NCBI RefSeq assembly: GCF_927798115.1
Contig: NZ_CAKMMG010000001.1
Span: 868,001 to 932,000 of the forward strand
Length of the DNA stretch: 64,000 nucleotides
Direction: 5' to 3'
Origin: Paenibacillus auburnensis
Lineage (GTDB): Bacteria > Bacillota > Bacilli > Paenibacillales > Paenibacillaceae
The translations under genes were made by a program, and so were the position numbers. Below the pieces are notes generated by a model that was not told the origin of the DNA, made no database searches, and was given only the letters and a program-made list of their open reading frames with translations. Shown here piece by piece: positions 63,051 to 64,000 of this stretch. Numbering within the stretch: position 1 is the first letter of the stretch; each line of letters starts with the position of its first letter.

Positions 63051-64000
63051 ATGATTGAGACCGCATTTGACGAATCATTATTTGCAAGCTTGAAACCGGG
63101 CTTAACCTCGTTCTGTTACCGAATGTTAGGCTCCATGGACGATGCAGACGATGCCGTTCAGGAGACGAGTATTCGGGTCTGGCAGAGCTGGAGCACGTTC
63201 AGACAGGATTCCTCGTTCAAGACATGGGTCTATCGGATTGCCTCCAACCTGTGCTTGGACAAGCTGAGACAATCCAAACGCCGCGCGCTTCCCGTTGACC
63301 TGTTCGACCCAGCCGTCGCCATCGTCGAGCCGAGAGACACGCTGCCGGACTCTGCCTGGATCTGGCCGTCTTCCGACTTTGGAGGCAATCCGGAGGACCG
63401 GCTCATCCGCAGAGATACCCTTCAACTGTGCTTCATCGCTCTCCTGCAGACCTTGCCTCCGCGGCAGCGTGCTGTACTCATTTTGAAGGATGTATTTGAA
63501 TGGTCCTCCAAGCAGATCGCGGAAACGTTGGCGATGTCGCCGGCAGCGGTGAACAGCGCCTTGCAAAGAGCCCGCGAAACAATGGACCGGGCCCAGCTTC
63601 GCTCGGATGAGCTCAGCAGCATGGACGTTCAACCGGAGCAGCAACTGCTGTCCCGGTATGTAGAGGCCTTCGAGAAATTCGATATTGCTGCGCTCGTCGC
63701 GTTGTTCCACGAGGAAGGCTGCATGTCAATGCCGCCCTTCAAGATGTGGATCCGCGGCAAGGAAGATTTGTCCTCCTTCTATTCGCTTACTCGTTGGCAT
63801 TGCGAAGGTTCGCGATTGGTGCCCATAACGGTGAATGGCGGTTATCCGGCGTTAGCCCAGTATATACCGGCTAAAGAAGGCTCTGACCTGGTACCTTGGG
63901 GCATCCACGTCATTGAAACCAAAGAAAATCAAATCCTGCACGTTCAAAACTTCATTCACACGCCGTTATTTACGCGATTTGGGCTGCTTGAGCGAATTGA
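63051..64000 (+). CDS. ECF sigma factor of the SigJ type with SnoaL-like tail, partial
   Basis: The frame begins at ATG 63051 behind GGGAGG and is open to the window edge (at least 316 codons). Sigma-2 is seen as LTSFCYRMLGSMDDADDAVQET with RVWQSWSTFRQDSSFKTWVYRIASNLCLD; sigma-4 as LLQTLPPRQRAVLILKDVF with EWSSKQIAETLAMSPAAVNSALQRAR. The following segment, QLLSRYVEAFEKFDIAALVALFHEEGCMSMPPF, begins the SnoaL/NTF2-like domain that defines ECF41/SigJ regulators, in which this tail controls sigma activity. No anti-sigma gene is inside the window; in this group a carboxymuconolactone-decarboxylase or oxidoreductase gene is the usual neighbour and would lie beyond the edge. Confidence 0.9.
   Translation, partial: MIETAFDESLFASLKPGLTSFCYRMLGSMDDADDAVQETSIRVWQSWSTFRQDSSFKTWVYRIASNLCLDKLRQSKRRALPVDLFDPAVAIVEPRDTLPDSAWIWPSSDFGGNPEDRLIRRDTLQLCFIALLQTLPPRQRAVLILKDVFEWSSKQIAETLAMSPAAVNSALQRARETMDRAQLRSDELSSMDVQPEQQLLSRYVEAFEKFDIAALVALFHEEGCMSMPPFKMWIRGKEDLSSFYSLTRWHCEGSRLVPITVNGGYPALAQYIPAKEGSDLVPWGIHVIETKENQILHVQNFIHTPLFTRFGLLERI

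Noticed and set aside
63126..63710. 194-codon minus-strand open frame at the right end
   Set aside because: It is the antisense shadow of the sigma factor gene, whose sigma-2 and sigma-4 motifs are unmistakable.

Overview
The window reads as chromosomal DNA of a spore-forming, low-to-mid GC Bacillota, most likely Paenibacillus or a close relative. Supporting signs are strong AGGAGG ribosome sites, frequent TTG/GTG starts, a GerA-type germinant receptor operon, CotF-type and manganese-catalase spore proteins, Ku, LutABC, CcpA-like cre sites, and a very large secreted pectinase. The genus is inferred from gene content; no rRNA or tRNA gene is present to confirm it, and no CRISPR array, insertion sequence or prophage was seen.

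Layout. 1-1.7 kb: end of a transaldolase-like gene, then gnd (pentose phosphate pathway). 1.8-3.5 kb: an MFS exporter and a VOC-fold protein. 3.5-8.1 kb: lutABC (minus) divergent from aldA (plus), with a cre site on the aldA promoter. 8.1-11.2 kb: a GNAT enzyme, a membrane-anchored glycerophosphodiesterase, a beta-lactamase-fold hydrolase and a 43-residue protein. 11.2-16.0 kb: an ArsR-type regulator next to gshF (glutathione synthesis), then a WYL regulator and two small proteins. 16.2-20.3 kb: a secreted BNR-4 propeller protein, a GH13 neopullulanase and a YqjF-like protein. 20.4-24.3 kb: Ku, manganese catalase, an MFS exporter and a CotF-like coat protein. 24.6-31.1 kb: a 2131-residue secreted rhamnogalacturonan-degrading enzyme (PL11 plus two GDSL esterases). 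31.2-41.7 kb: a resistance/efflux block with a zinc-less alcohol dehydrogenase-like protein, rifampicin phosphotransferase, a two-component system with a small Met-rich secreted protein and a SHOCT protein, a 14-TM exporter, a MarR regulator with three operators, and a MATE exporter. 41.7-47.6 kb: a single-span LTA-synthase-like protein, a WGxxGxxG protein, an alpha-CTD-like protein, LysE, AsnA and an APC permease. 47.7-51.7 kb: a germination receptor operon in B-A-C order. 51.8-54.1 kb: an FAD oxidoreductase and a two-domain acyltransferase. 54.3-63.0 kb: an accessory detoxification region with three related TetR genes, a carboxymuconolactone-decarboxylase-like protein, a cupin and three aldo/keto reductases, scattered with broken copies (MFS, alcohol dehydrogenase, cupin, TetR, AKR). 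63.05 kb to the end: a SigJ-type ECF sigma factor cut by the window edge.

How genes fit together. The secreted PL11/CE12 enzyme, perhaps helped by the BNR-4 protein, would release rhamnose-containing fragments. Rhamnose catabolism typically yields L-lactaldehyde, which AldA oxidises to L-lactate and LutABC oxidises to pyruvate; both halves lie in this window, although the intermediate rhamnose genes do not. The ArsR-like regulator with a CVC motif has near-matching palindromes at its own promoter and before gshF, suggesting thiol- or metal(loid)-responsive glutathione synthesis. The TetR/AKR/cupin/CMD array looks like a repeatedly duplicated and decaying carbonyl- or quinone-detoxification module.
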